Of a DNA stretch of 64,000 bases, positions 9,965 to 21,346 are shown piece after piece. A program made the translations under genes and the position numbers. This DNA comes from Bordetella bronchialis (GTDB taxonomy: Bacteria > Pseudomonadota > Gammaproteobacteria > Burkholderiales > Burkholderiaceae_B), in assembly GCF_001676705.1 (NCBI RefSeq), contig NZ_CP016170.1, forward strand, positions 558,001 through 622,000, given 5' to 3'. Within the stretch, counting starts at the first letter, position 1. Each line of letters opens with the position of its first letter. The notes below the pieces were generated by a model. That model saw nothing but the letters and a program-made list of their open reading frames with translations. It made no database searches and was not told where the DNA came from.

Positions 9965-11161
9965 ATGTTCGACGTCGCCATCATCGGCGCCGGCGCCGCG
10001 GGCATGATGTGCGCCGCGGTAGCCGGCCAGCGCGGCCTGCGTGTGGTGCTGATCGACCACGCGGAGCGGCTGGCCGAGAAAATCCGCATTTCCGGCGGCG
10101 GCCGCTGCAATTTCACCAACACGGGCACCGGCCCCGCCAATTTCCTTTCGGAAAATCCGCACTTCTGCCGCTCCGCGCTGGCCGGCTATACGCCGCGCGA
10201 CTTCCTGGAGCTGCTGCGTCGCCACCGCGTGTCCTGGCACGAGAAGCACCGCGGCCAGCTCTTTTGCGACGACTCCAGCGAATCGATCATCTCGATGCTG
10301 CGCGCCGAGTGCGAAGCGGGGCGCGTGCAGTGGCGCATGCCCTGCGCGGTAAGCGAAATCGCCCGCTCGGCCGACCAGGGCTTCGAGCTGCGCACCGACC
10401 GCCACGGCGTGCTGCGCGCGGCCAAGCTGGTGCTGGCCACCGGCGGCATGGCGATCCCCCAGCTGGGTGCCACCGACTATGCGCTCAAGGTGGCGCGGCA
10501 GTTCGGCTTGAAGGTCATAGAGCCGCGGCCGGCGCTGGTCCCGCTGACTTTCGACGCCGCGCAATGGGCGCCCTTCGCCGCCTTGTCCGGCGTGGCGCTG
10601 GAGGCCGGGGTGCGCAGCGGCCGCGGCGAGTTCCTGGAAGATGTGTTGTTCACCCATCGTGGCCTGTCGGGCCCGGGCATCCTGCAGATCTCCAGCTACT
10701 GGAATCCCGGCGAGCCGGTGTCCCTGGACCTGGCCAGCGGCCGCGACCTGGCGCACGAACTCATCCAGGCCAAGTCCGGCGGCCGCCAGCAACTGGGCAC
10801 CGCCCTGGCGGCGCTATGGCCGCGCCGTCTGGCCGAGCAATGGCTGCACGGTCTCGTCGACCCGCGCGGCCAGCCGCTGGCCGGCGCACGGCTGGCGGAC
10901 ATCCCCGACAAAACGCTGCGCGCGCTGGCGCAAGGCATACACGCCTGGACGCTCGTGCCCACCGGCACGGCCGGCTACAAGAAGGCCGAAGTGATGCGCG
11001 GCGGCGTCGACACGCGCGGCCTGGACCAGAAGAGCATGCAGGCGCGGGCCGTTCCTGGCCTGCATTTCATCGGCGAGGCCGTCGATGTAACGGGCTGGCT
11101 GGGTGGATACAACTTCCAGTGGGCCTGGGCCTCCGGCGTGGCCTGCGGCCGGGCGCTGTGA
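9965..11161 (+). CDS. HI0933-family NAD(P)/FAD-dependent oxidoreductase
   Basis: This 398-residue flavoprotein has the N-terminal dinucleotide-binding motif GAGAAGMM (residues 8-15), the family signature ISGGGRCNFTNTG (about 42-54) and the C-terminal FAD closure GEAVDVTGWLGGYNFQWAWASG. The family (YhiN/HI0933, related to BaiN) has no settled physiological reaction; members reduce enone-type substrates or act in redox maintenance. It lies 12 bases after the decarboxylase and may be co-transcribed with it. A second, more divergent relative is encoded at 59207-60469 on the other strand. Confidence 0.9.
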   Translation: MFDVAIIGAGAAGMMCAAVAGQRGLRVVLIDHAERLAEKIRISGGGRCNFTNTGTGPANFLSENPHFCRSALAGYTPRDFLELLRRHRVSWHEKHRGQLFCDDSSESIISMLRAECEAGRVQWRMPCAVSEIARSADQGFELRTDRHGVLRAAKLVLATGGMAIPQLGATDYALKVARQFGLKVIEPRPALVPLTFDAAQWAPFAALSGVALEAGVRSGRGEFLEDVLFTHRGLSGPGILQISSYWNPGEPVSLDLASGRDLAHELIQAKSGGRQQLGTALAALWPRRLAEQWLHGLVDPRGQPLAGARLADIPDKTLRALAQGIHAWTLVPTGTAGYKKAEVMRGGVDTRGLDQKSMQARAVPGLHFIGEAVDVTGWLGGYNFQWAWASGVACGRAL

Positions 11162-11260
11162 CCACTTGCCCGCGTCCCGGGCGTGGGCGAAACTGACCGT
11201 CCGCTGTCCGTCGTGGCGCGCTATTTGCTGTAGGCGCCACCACACGAAAAGGGACGCAAC

Positions 11261-12151
11261 ATGAATACGCATATCCGTTCGCTGGCCGAGGCGGGGACCG
11301 GCAAGGCGCTGGTGCTGGTGGCAATGGGCATCGCGGGGCTGGGCGCCTGGTGGCTCTGGGTAGGGCTGCACGACGACTATCCGCGGGTTGCCGACGCCTG
11401 GCTGGGCGGCCTGATCGCGGCGGGCGCGACGGCGGCGGGCACCTTGCCCGTGCTGTTCTCCCAACGGCTGTCGGAGCGGGTACAGGACACGATGTTCGGC
11501 TTCGGCGCGGGCGTGATGCTGGCCGCCAGCGCGTTTTCCCTGGTCGCGCCCGGTATCGAGGCCGCGCGCAACCTTGGCGCGGGGCCCTGGAGCGCCGGCC
11601 TGACCGTGGGCGCCGGCATCCTGTTGGGCGCCGCCGCCTTGTTGTGGCTGGAACACACCGTCCCGCACGAGCATTTCATCAAGGGCAGGGAAGGGCACGA
11701 CGGCCGCATGCTCAAGCGCACCTGGCTGTTCGTCTTCGCCGTCATGCTGCACAACCTGCCGGAAGGATTGGCCATCGGGGTGGCCTTCGGCGGGACGGAT
11801 ACCATGCGCGCCGGCGCCCTGGCCACGGGCATCGCCATCCAGGACGTGCCGGAGGGCCTGGTCATTGCCGTGGCCCTGCTGGCGGCCGGCTATGGGCGCG
11901 GCTTTTCCGTCCTGCTCGGCATGGTTTCCGGCCTGATCGAGCCGATAGGGGCGTTGGCGGGCGCGGCGGTCATGGCGTGGTCGGCCGTGCTGCTGCCCTG
12001 GGGGCTGGGCTTCGCCGCCGGCGCCATGCTCTTCGTGATCAGCCACGAAATCATTCCCGAGTCGCACCGCAAGGGGCACGAGGTCTATGCGACCGGCGGC
12101 CTGATGATCGGCTTCGTGCTCATGATGCTGCTGGACACCGCCCTGGCCTGA
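11261..12151 (+). CDS. ZIP-family divalent metal transporter (BbZIP/GufA type)
   Basis: This 296-residue inner-membrane protein has about eight transmembrane helices and is expected to import zinc or related divalent metals. The binuclear metal centre of the ZIP family is visible: His164, Asn165 and Glu168 in LHNLPEG, Gln194, Asp195 and Glu198 in IQDVPEG, and Glu227 in GLIEPIG. The C-terminal [14 protein letters not shown] and [10 protein letters not shown] closely follow the crystallised Bordetella bronchiseptica ZIP, as far as I recall that sequence. The loop near residues 131-147 is His-rich ([15 protein letters not shown]), as in other regulated ZIPs. Confidence 0.93.
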   Translation: MNTHIRSLAEAGTGKALVLVAMGIAGLGAWWLWVGLHDDYPRVADAWLGGLIAAGATAAGTLPVLFSQRLSERVQDTMFGFGAGVMLAASAFSLVAPGIEAARNLGAGPWSAGLTVGAGILLGAAALLWLEHTVPHEHFIKGREGHDGRMLKRTWLFVFAVMLHNLPEGLAIGVAFGGTDTMRAGALATGIAIQDVPEGLVIAVALLAAGYGRGFSVLLGMVSGLIEPIGALAGAAVMAWSAVLLPWGLGFAAGAMLFVISHEIIPESHRKGHEVYATGGLMIGFVLMMLLDTALA

Positions 12152-12178
12152 GTTGTATCCTTCGCGACGCTGTCACGC

Positions 12179-12416
12179 ATCGTGCGGGAGAGAGCGGCCG
12201 CCCCAGGGCGCGCCGCCGCCGAAGGCGCAATTCGCCCGGAATCGCTCAGGCAACCCATACCGCAGCATGCCTTGCCCAGCCGCGCCGCACGGCGCCCTGG
12301 GCGAACACAGCGCTCTGGAGAGATCCGGCCGTCGGCGCAGCGCGCGATGCGCCCGGACGCCGAAGGTGCAAACCCGCCACGCGGGGCAACTCTCAGGCAA
12401 AAGGACAGAGGGGCGG
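12179..12416 (+). promoter_or_regulatory. Tandem glycine riboswitch (two gcvT-type aptamers)
   Basis: Two consecutive copies of the glycine aptamer consensus stand directly before gcvT. The first aptamer spans about 12179-12266: GCGGGAGAGAGC opens it, CGCCGAAGGCGCAA forms the core and CGCTCAGGCAACCC closes it. The second spans about 12309-12416: CTGGAGAGATC, ACGCCGAAGGTGCAAACC and CAACTCTCAGGCAAAAGGAC. Some 78 bases separate the second aptamer from the gcvT ATG and would hold the expression platform. Known homologues switch the glycine cleavage operon on when glycine is abundant; that direction is inferred here. Confidence 0.95.
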
Positions 12417-12494
12417 AAACACAGCCGGTCCGGGGCGCTTTCCGCATCCAGGCCGGTATTTATTCCGTTACCCAGCCGCCGTCCGGAGCTTTCC

Positions 12495-13598
12495 ATGTCC
12501 CACCCCCTGAAGAACACCCCCCTGGCGCAAGCCCATATCGACGCGGGCGCCCGCATGGTCGACTTCGGCGGATGGAATATGCCGCTGGCTTACGGGTCGC
12601 AGCTGGAAGAGCACCATGCGGTGCGCCAGGACGCCGGCATGTTCGACGTGTCGCACATGCTGAACGTCGACGTCACCGGCGCGGACGCCATGGTTTTCCT
12701 GCGCCGCCTGATCGCCAATGACGTGGCCAAGCTGACGTCCCTGCCCGGCAAGGCCCTGTACAGCTGCATGCTCAACCCGGAAGGCGGGGTGATCGACGAC
12801 CTGATCGTCTATTTCTTCGCCGCGGACCGCTGGCGCGTCGTGGTCAACGCGGCCACCGCGGACAAGGACGTGGCCTGGATGCAGCGCATCGCCAGCGCGT
12901 CGCGCCTGTCTGTTTCCATCGCGCCGCGCCGCGACCTGTCCATGATCGCGGTGCAGGGTCCGAACGCGCGTGCCAGGCTCTGGGCCGCCCGGCCGGCCTG
13001 GCGGGCCGAGACGGAGCCCCTGGCGGCCTTCACGGCCGCGCGCTTCGAACCCGACACCCTGGTCGCCCGCACCGGCTATACCGGCGAGGACGGTTTCGAG
13101 ATCGTGCTGCCGGCCACCCAGGTGCTCGCCCTGTGGAACGACCTGGTCGCGCAGGGCGTGCGCCCCTGCGGCCTGGGCGCGCGCGACACGCTGCGCCTGG
13201 AGGCCGGCATGAACCTGTACGGCCAGGACATGGATGAAGTCACCCAGCCCGCCCAGGCCGGTCTCAGCTGGACCGTTTCGCTGAAGGATCCCGCGCGCGC
13301 CTTTATCGGCCGCGCCGCCATCGAACAATACGCGACGCCCGCCGCCTTCCTGGGCCTGAAACTGAACGAACGCGGTGTCATGCGCGCCCATATGGCGGTG
13401 CGCACGGCCCATGGGGATGGGGAAATCACCAGCGGCACGATGTCGCCCACGCTGGGCGTGTCCATCGCCTTCGCCCGCATGCCGCTGGGCGTGAACCCCG
13501 GCGATACCGTGGAAGTCGATATCCGCGGCAAGTGGGTGCCCGCCACCGTGTGCAAATTGCCCTTCGTCCGTCACGGCAAAGCGGTCGAACAACCGTAA
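12495..13598 (+). CDS. gcvT: Glycine cleavage system T protein (aminomethyltransferase)
   Basis: The T protein takes the aminomethyl group from the H-protein lipoyl arm and passes it to tetrahydrofolate, releasing ammonia. The 367 residues begin [20 protein letters not shown], with folate-domain features such as [26 protein letters not shown], the substrate region [13 protein letters not shown] and [13 protein letters not shown]. The ATG at 12495 is chosen because conserved sequence starts there and the tandem glycine riboswitch ends before it; the frame open from 12153 runs through the riboswitch. It is followed by gcvH 101 bases later. Confidence 0.97.
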   Translation: MSHPLKNTPLAQAHIDAGARMVDFGGWNMPLAYGSQLEEHHAVRQDAGMFDVSHMLNVDVTGADAMVFLRRLIANDVAKLTSLPGKALYSCMLNPEGGVIDDLIVYFFAADRWRVVVNAATADKDVAWMQRIASASRLSVSIAPRRDLSMIAVQGPNARARLWAARPAWRAETEPLAAFTAARFEPDTLVARTGYTGEDGFEIVLPATQVLALWNDLVAQGVRPCGLGARDTLRLEAGMNLYGQDMDEVTQPAQAGLSWTVSLKDPARAFIGRAAIEQYATPAAFLGLKLNERGVMRAHMAVRTAHGDGEITSGTMSPTLGVSIAFARMPLGVNPGDTVEVDIRGKWVPATVCKLPFVRHGKAVEQP

Positions 13599-13699
13599 AC
13601 TGGCGAGGCCCGTGCCGGCGCCCGCCGCGCATGGGCGGGGCGCGCATTCCTTCTCTACCCATCCTTCCATACGGTTTTGAATTCTTAGGAGCTGCATCC

Positions 13700-14068
13700 A
13701 TGAGCCTGCCTACCGATCGCAAGTACACCGAATCGCATGAATGGGTGAAAGCCGAGGGCGACGTTTTCGTCGTCGGCATCACCGACCAGGCCCAGGAACA
13801 ACTGGGCGATCTCGTTTTCGTCGGCGACGTCAAGGTCGGCGCCAAGCTGGCCGCGGGCGATACCGCCGGCGTGGTGGAATCGGTCAAGGCCGCATCGGAC
13901 ATCTATGCACCGGTGGCCGGCGAAGTCGTGGCCTTCAACGACGCGCTGGAAGCCGACCCCGCGCAGATCAACGGCTCGGCCTATACCGCCTGGATTTTCA
14001 AGATCAAGCCCGACAACCCCTCCGATCTGGACAAGCTGCTGGACGCTGCCGGCTACGAAGCCCTGTAA
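13700..14068 (+). CDS. gcvH: Glycine cleavage system H protein
   Basis: This 122-residue lipoyl carrier shuttles the aminomethyl intermediate between GcvP, GcvT and the lipoamide dehydrogenase. The lipoylated lysine is Lys63 in VVESVKAASDIYAP. The beta-barrel hammerhead around it (GITDQAQEQLGDLVFV, PVAGEVVAFN) is intact. The start ATG is preceded by TTAGGAGCTGCATCC, a good ribosome-binding site. It sits between gcvT and gcvP, with 21 bases to the next start. Confidence 0.98.
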   Translation: MSLPTDRKYTESHEWVKAEGDVFVVGITDQAQEQLGDLVFVGDVKVGAKLAAGDTAGVVESVKAASDIYAPVAGEVVAFNDALEADPAQINGSAYTAWIFKIKPDNPSDLDKLLDAAGYEAL

Positions 14069-14089
14069 GGCCACTTTTCAAGAGAAACC

Positions 14090-16963
<2,874 letters not shown>

Positions 16964-16974
16964 CGGGCTGCAGG

Positions 16975-17005
16975 CAGGCCCGGCGCAGTAACTGTCCCGG
17001 GCCTG
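16975..17005 (+). terminator. GC-rich hairpin after gcvP, possible terminator
   Basis: Nine-base arms CAGGCCCGG and CCGGGCCTG pair perfectly around a 13-base loop, 11 bases after the gcvP stop. There is no run of T behind it, so an intrinsic terminator is doubtful. It could protect the 3' end or help factor-dependent termination. Confidence 0.4.
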
Positions 17006-17088
17006 TGATCCGACGGGCATCTTGCCGATGCCGGTGGGCGCGTTGCCAATGTCGTTTTAGTCGGCTGGTGTTGGTTGGGGTGTTCGCT

Positions 17089-17181
17089 GCTCATGCCGTC
17101 TGTCGGTGTGTTGCTCGTGTGGTCCGTCGTTGGCTTGCTCATGCCGTCCGTCGTTGGCTTGCTTATGCCGTCCGTCGGTGG
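17089..17181. repeat. 24-bp tandem repeat, about four copies
   Basis: Units start at 17089, 17113, 17137 and 17161. The best-preserved ones read GCTCATGCCGTCCGTC followed by GTTGGCTT. The second and first units are degenerate and the last runs straight into the 182-bp repeat. The inverted counterpart on the right side (about 19730-19765) has only a single unit, so the array expanded on this side only. Confidence 0.75.
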
Positions 17182-17361
17182 AGATGCCTGTCGTGTCCGG
17201 CCCGCTCGGGCGGTCCAGGGCCTTCGCCCTGGACTGCCGCTTCGCCTTCCTCCTTCGGCGGCCGAAGTGGCGGTGTTTTTCTTGCGCCTTTTTTGCCCGG
17301 CCGTCCTACGTACGGAAGCCCTCGCGCGCCCTCGGACGGGCCGGCCCCGACAGGCATCTCC
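17180..17361 (+). repeat. 182-bp repeat with 25-bp terminal inverted repeats, left copy
   Basis: The ends are 25-base inverted repeats that match at 23 positions (17180-17204 against 17337-17361), starting GGAGATGCCTGTCG. By eye this copy differs from the inverted copy at 19548-19729 at about seven of 182 positions, with no length change. It contains the small hairpin CCAGGGCCTTCGCCCTGG and the palindromic patch CTACGTACG. Similarity to the other copy continues outward on both sides. No credible gene lies in it. Confidence 0.85.
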
Positions 17362-17466
17362 CCCGCCGGACTCACGGGGTGCCTTAGAGTCGGTCGCTGG
17401 GACGGTATGTGTGCTTGGCACTTCGTGGGGCGTTTGTCGCTTGATAAGAAGAATCTTCGGGTGCCC

Positions 17467-17503
17467 GCCGGTTCGGAGCCGCCCTGCGCGGCTCCGAACC
17501 GGC
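17467..17503. repeat. Perfect 15-bp-stem hairpin with conserved loop, left module
   Basis: Arms 17467-17481 and 17489-17503 pair at all 15 positions around the loop CCCTGCG. The matching hairpin on the right (19409-19441) has the same loop read on the other strand but a different stem sequence; the two stems differ only by changes that keep every pair. Confidence 0.8.
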
Positions 17504-17597
17504 TACGCGGCGGTGGCTTGCGGCGGGTGCACGCCTGCGATGGTTCTGCGCCCGGAGTGGAAGCGTTGCCTGCGCAGATTGGGGGGAGAAACAAGTC

Positions 17598-17630
17598 GGT
17601 GTGGCGGGCCGCCAGCCGGCCCGCCACACC
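17598..17630. repeat. 33-bp palindromic hairpin at the IS insertion point, left module
   Basis: Arms GGTGTGGCGGGCCG (17598-17611) and its complement (17617-17630) flank the loop CCAGC. The same arms recur at 19140-19172. The IS256-family element inserted directly beside it, so the first two bases of the target duplication are the last two bases of this hairpin. Confidence 0.85.
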
Positions 17631-17636
17631 GTAGGC

Positions 17637-19010
17637 GGGTGTGTCAGTATTTTTGTGCTTGAGGCATTAAAGGCCGGTCTATAAGAGCCCCAGCCCAGTG
17701 ATGATATTTCAGCGATATGGATTGGTGAAGCGCTCTGCGTAGATGATCGCAAACTGGTTCATGGCTGCCTTCCACTCGTGAGTGGAACTGCCCCAGGTGC
17801 CGGTGATATTACGTAGCACCAGCCACAGCAGCTTGGTGGCCGCCTCGTCGGAGGGGAAGTGCCCGCGCGTTTTGACCGCCCGGCGCAGCTGGGCGTTGAT
17901 GCTCTCGATGGCGTTGGTGGTATAGATGATCTTGCGGATCGCCGGCGGGAAGGTAAAAAACGGGATCACGCGGTCCCAGGCGCTGCGCCAAGCCTGCGCG
18001 ATCGGCGCGTAGCGCTGTCCCCACAGGCCCTGTTCGAAGCGTGCCAGCTCGGCTTGCGCGGCCTCCACCGTTGGCGCACTGTAGATGGGCCTGAGCGCAG
18101 CAGCCACGGCACGGCGCTCCTTCCAGCTGGCATAGTCCAGGCTTGAGCGCATCAAATGCACGATGCAGGTCTGCAACGTCGTGGCAGGGAATACGGCGTT
18201 TAAGGCCTGCTCCATGCCCTTCAGGCCGTCGGTGACTGCAATCAGGATGTCCTGCGTGCCACGAGTCTTGAGCTCGTTGAAGACCTTCATCCAGAATTTG
18301 GCGCCTTCGGTCTGCTCGATCCATAAGCCCAACACGTCGCGTGTGCCGTCGGCCAGGATGGCCAGGGCCAGATACACGGCCTTGTTTCTGACCACGCCGT
18401 CCTCGCGGATCTTCACCCGCAGCGCATCGAAGAACACCACCGGGTACATCGTCTCCAGCGGGCGGGTTTGCCAGGCTGTAACCTCCTCGACCACCGCATC
18501 GGTCACCGAGCTGATGAACTCTGGCGATACCTCAGTGCCGTACTGCTCCAGAAGAAACGCCTGTATCTCGCGCACTGTCATGCCGCGCGCGTACATCGCG
18601 ATGATCTTGTCATCGAACCCCGTGAAGCGCCGCTCATGCTTGGGAATCAGGATCGGGGCGAAGCTGCCGTCGCGATCGCGCGGCACATCTACCGAGATGG
18701 CCCCGTCGTCGGTCAGCACGGTCTTCGAGCTCGTGCCATTGCGTCGGTTCGTTGCCGTTTCAGACCGTTGGCCCGGTGCGTAACCCAGGTGATGACCCAG
18801 CTCCGCGCCCAGTGCCCGCTCGATCAACGCCTTCTTGAACGCCATCGACAGGTCCTGCACCGCCTCGGCCGTCATCGGCCCTTTGACCAATTGCTCGACC
18901 AACTCGGCAGGAATCGCCGGCAGCTCTTTAGGGGGATTCTTCTTTCGGGTTGCCATACATGCTCCGTTTTCGACATGTTAGGCCTCAAGCACAAAATTCC
19001 TGACACTCCC
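17637..19010 (-). mobile_element. IS256-family insertion sequence, complete, 1374 bp
   Basis: The ends are imperfect 29-base inverted repeats matching at 26 positions. The left begins GGGTGTGTCAG and the right, read inward, GGGAGTGTCAG; both end in TTTTGTGCTTGAGGC. The 8-bp direct repeat CCGTAGGC lies on each side (17629-17636 and 19011-19018), which is the duplication length expected for this family. One intact transposase gene fills the element. Matching target duplications and an intact gene suggest recent insertion. Confidence 0.95.
17709..18956 (-). CDS. IS256-family (mutator-type) transposase
   Basis: This 415-residue DDE transposase mobilises the surrounding element by copy-paste through a circular intermediate, as known for the family. 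The catalytic triad is visible as Asp177 in VVFFDALRVK, Asp243 in AVTDGLKGM and Glu351 in TNAIESINAQLRR. The CxxH pair (Cys264, His267) sits between the second Asp and the Glu, as in the family. The N-terminal DNA-binding part includes ERALGAELGHHLGY. No frameshift or internal stop is present, so the element should be active. Confidence 0.97.
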   Translation of the reverse strand: MATRKKNPPKELPAIPAELVEQLVKGPMTAEAVQDLSMAFKKALIERALGAELGHHLGYAPGQRSETATNRRNGTSSKTVLTDDGAISVDVPRDRDGSFAPILIPKHERRFTGFDDKIIAMYARGMTVREIQAFLLEQYGTEVSPEFISSVTDAVVEEVTAWQTRPLETMYPVVFFDALRVKIREDGVVRNKAVYLALAILADGTRDVLGLWIEQTEGAKFWMKVFNELKTRGTQDILIAVTDGLKGMEQALNAVFPATTLQTCIVHLMRSSLDYASWKERRAVAAALRPIYSAPTVEAAQAELARFEQGLWGQRYAPIAQAWRSAWDRVIPFFTFPPAIRKIIYTTNAIESINAQLRRAVKTRGHFPSDEAATKLLWLVLRNITGTWGSSTHEWKAAMNQFAIIYAERFTNPYR

Positions 19011-19139
19011 CCGTAGGCACCGTGGCATGCCGCGGATGCTGGCGTAGGTGCCACGCGCCGCTAGCGCGATTGCACGCACCGTTTCCTATCGAATCGCGGC
19101 CGGGCCATCCCCAATGCCCGTGGCAAGGCACGGTGCTAC

Positions 19140-19172
19140 GGTGTGGCGGGCCGGCGGGCGGCCCGCCACACC
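19140..19172. repeat. 33-bp palindromic hairpin, right module
   Basis: The arms are identical to the left hairpin at 17598-17630 (GGTGTGGCGGGCCG and complement) with a different 5-base loop, GCGGG. The following stretch GCTTTGTCTCCCCCACCCTG corresponds, on the opposite strand, to the sequence before the left hairpin, showing that the two modules are mirror images about the IS. Confidence 0.85.
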
Positions 19173-19228
19173 GCTTTGTCTCCCCCACCCTGCGCGGGCC
19201 GAGATTCCACTTTGATTCCCCGGCCTAC

Positions 19229-19388
19229 GCATTACCAGCAACCGTGGCATTTGCTGCAACCGTTGCATTACCAACAACCGTGGCATCACCAGCAACCGCC
19301 GCATCGCCAGCAACCGCCGCATCACCAGCAACCGTCCATTACGACAACCGTCGCATTACCTGCGACCGTGGCGTTACCGGCAACCACC
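19229..19388. repeat. 18-bp tandem repeat array, nine units
   Basis: The unit is close to GCATTACCAGCAACCGTG. Units begin at 19229, 19247, 19265, 19283, 19301, 19319, 19337 (16 bases only), 19353 and 19371, drifting toward the right end. The array is unique to the right module; the left module has unrelated sequence at this place. Because the period is a multiple of three the array looks like coding sequence in several frames, but no start signal or family match supports a gene. Confidence 0.85.
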
Positions 19389-19408
19389 GCATGCCCTGAC
19401 CGCGTAGG

Positions 19409-19441
19409 CGTTTTAGGGCCGCGCAGGGCGGCCCTAAAACG
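19409..19441. repeat. Perfect 13-bp-stem hairpin, right module
   Basis: Arms CGTTTTAGGGCCG (19409-19421) and complement (19429-19441) enclose the loop CGCAGGG, the reverse complement of the left loop. Compared pair by pair from the loop outward with the left hairpin, four of the first thirteen pairs differ and all four remain paired. Confidence 0.8.
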
Positions 19442-19547
19442 ACGGGCAACAGAAGCTCTTTCTTACCCCGAACACGCGACCCACGAAGGGCCAAGAACAA
19501 AGACCGCCCCAGCGACCGGCTCTAAGGCACCCCGTGAGTCCGGCGGG

Positions 19548-19729
19548 GGAGATGCCTGTCGGGGCCGGCCCGTCCGAGGGCGCGCGAGGGCTTCCGTACG
19601 TAGGACGGCCGGGCAAAAAAGCCACAAGAACACCACCGCCCCTTCGGCCGCCGAAGGAGGAAGACGAAGCGGAAGTCCAGGGCGAAGGCCCTGGACCGCC
19701 CGAGCGGGCCGGACACGACAGGCATCTCC
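19548..19729 (-). repeat. 182-bp repeat, right copy, inverted
   Basis: This is the reverse-orientation partner of 17180-17361: same length, about 96% identical by eye, same 25-base terminal inverted repeats. Most differences cluster in the segment reading GGTGGTGTTCTTGTGGC on the minus strand. Conservation runs on past it into GACTCACGGGGTGCC, as in the left copy. Confidence 0.85.
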
Positions 19730-19850
19730 CCCGACGGACGGCATAAGCAAGCCAACGCCCGACAGCAGCCAAAAAAACCGCACCAGCCACCTGAACCGTC
19801 CATCAGCAAGCCCCCCCGCCCGCCGACAGACCGCCCCCCGCGCCTCGGAC

Positions 19851-21344
19851 CTACTTCGCCACCGGCATCGTGAATTCGGCGCCTTTGGCGATGCTGTCCG
19901 GCCAACGCTGCATCACGCTCTTGTAGCGCGTATAGAACCGCACCCCTTCCTCGCCATAGGCATGATGATCGCCGAACAGCGAGCGCTTCCATCCTCCGAA
20001 CGAATGCCAGGCCATGGGGACCGGAATGGGCACGTTGATGCCCACCATCCCGACCTGGATCTGGCGCGCGAAGGCGCGTGCCACGCCGCCGTCCGAGGTG
20101 AAGCAGGATACGCCGTTGGCGAACTCGTGTTCGTTGATCAGTTTGACCGCGGAGGCGAAGTCGGGAACGCGCACCACGCACAGCACCGGCCCGAAGATTT
20201 CTTCGCGATAGATATTCATCGTCGGCTTGACGTGATCGAACAGCGTCCCGCCCAGGAAGAAGCCTTTCTCGTTGCCAGGCACCGACAGCTCGCGTCCGTC
20301 GACCACGATCTTGGCGCCCGCGGCCACGCCGTCTTCGATATAGCCGAGTACCTTCTTCCGATGCTGGGAAGTCACCAGCGGCCCCATCTCGGCCTGCGGA
20401 TTCATGCCGTCCAGCACCTTTAGCGCACGTACGCGCGGTGCCAGCCGTTCGACCAGCGTGTCGGCCACGCTGCCCACCGCCACCGCCACGGAAATCGCCA
20501 TGCAGCGTTCGCCGGCGGACCCGTAGGCCGCGCCCATCAGCGCGTCCGTTACCTGGTCCATGTCCGCGTCGGGCATCACCACCAGATGGTTCTTGGCGCC
20601 GCCCAATGCCTGCACGCGCTTGCCGCGCGCCGTGCCTTGCGCGTAGATGTATTGCGCGATGGGGGTCGAACCCACGAAGGATAGCGCCTGCACGTCGGGA
20701 TGCGCGATCAGCGCGTCCACGGCTTGCTTGTCGCCGTGCACCACGTTAAAGACCCCTGGCGGCAAGCCCGCTTCCGTCAGCAGCTCCGCCAGGCGCACCG
20801 AGGCGGACGGATCGCGTTCGGACGGCTTCAGCACGAAAGTATTGCCGCAGGCGATGGCCACCGGGAACATCCAGGCCGGGACCATCATCGGGAAATTGAA
20901 CGGCGTGATGCCGGCCACCACGCCCAGCGGCTGCCGCATGCTCCAGTTGTCGATGCCGCCGCCGATCTGCTCCGTGTATTGGCCTTTCAGCAAATGCGGA
21001 ATGCCGCAGGCGAACTCGACCACCTCGATGCCGCGCGTGACCTCGCCCTTGGCGTCCGAGAATACTTTGCCGTGCTCGCGCGTGATCAGCTCGGCGAGCT
21101 CGTCCTGGTGCTTGTCCAGCAGCGCCTTGAAGTTGAACAGGATGCGCGCGCGCTTCAGCGGCGCCGTTTCGGACCAGGCGGGGAAAGCCTCGCGGGCGGC
21201 CGCCACCGCCAGGTCCACGTCCTCGGCGCTGGCAAGCGGCACATGCGCCGCGATCTCGCCGCGGGCGGGATTGAAAACGTCGCCGTTGCGGCCGCTGCGT
21301 CCTTCGTAGGACCGGCCGTTGATGTAGTGATGTATGGTCGTCAT
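19851..21344 (-). CDS. mmsA: CoA-acylating methylmalonate/malonate-semialdehyde dehydrogenase
   Basis: It oxidises malonate or methylmalonate semialdehyde to acetyl- or propionyl-CoA using NAD and CoA. The 497 residues have the aldehyde dehydrogenase fold with the nucleophile Cys281 in [12 protein letters not shown]. The usual general-base motif ELGGK is replaced by [11 protein letters not shown], which is the mark of the CoA-dependent MmsA subfamily. Its start lies two bases after the aminotransferase stop, so the two form one operon that would convert beta-alanine or a similar amino acid through malonate semialdehyde to acetyl-CoA. Confidence 0.95.
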   Translation of the reverse strand: MTTIHHYINGRSYEGRSGRNGDVFNPARGEIAAHVPLASAEDVDLAVAAAREAFPAWSETAPLKRARILFNFKALLDKHQDELAELITREHGKVFSDAKGEVTRGIEVVEFACGIPHLLKGQYTEQIGGGIDNWSMRQPLGVVAGITPFNFPMMVPAWMFPVAIACGNTFVLKPSERDPSASVRLAELLTEAGLPPGVFNVVHGDKQAVDALIAHPDVQALSFVGSTPIAQYIYAQGTARGKRVQALGGAKNHLVVMPDADMDQVTDALMGAAYGSAGERCMAISVAVAVGSVADTLVERLAPRVRALKVLDGMNPQAEMGPLVTSQHRKKVLGYIEDGVAAGAKIVVDGRELSVPGNEKGFFLGGTLFDHVKPTMNIYREEIFGPVLCVVRVPDFASAVKLINEHEFANGVSCFTSDGGVARAFARQIQVGMVGINVPIPVPMAWHSFGGWKRSLFGDHHAYGEEGVRFYTRYKSVMQRWPDSIAKGAEFTMPVAK

Positions 21345-21346
21345 GG

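Noticed and set aside
7415..10792. Minus-strand frame of 1125 codons opposite the decarboxylase and flavoprotein genes
   Set aside because: It is a shadow of two genes with intact catalytic motifs on the other strand and has no start signal of its own.
13599..13699. GC-rich inverted stretch between gcvT and gcvH as a terminator
   Set aside because: It has no T run, and gcvTHP are expected to be co-transcribed.
17163..17627. Open frame on the minus strand, and its counterpart at 19143-20423, sharing protein-like text such as SPAGEMPVGAGPSEGARG
   Set aside because: The similarity follows from the repeated DNA being alike in every frame; no ribosome-binding site, the frames run through hairpins and tandem repeats, and the right one continues over mmsA on the wrong strand.
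19229..19388. Possible CRISPR array
   Set aside because: The units are contiguous 18-mers without unique spacers, and no cas genes are present.
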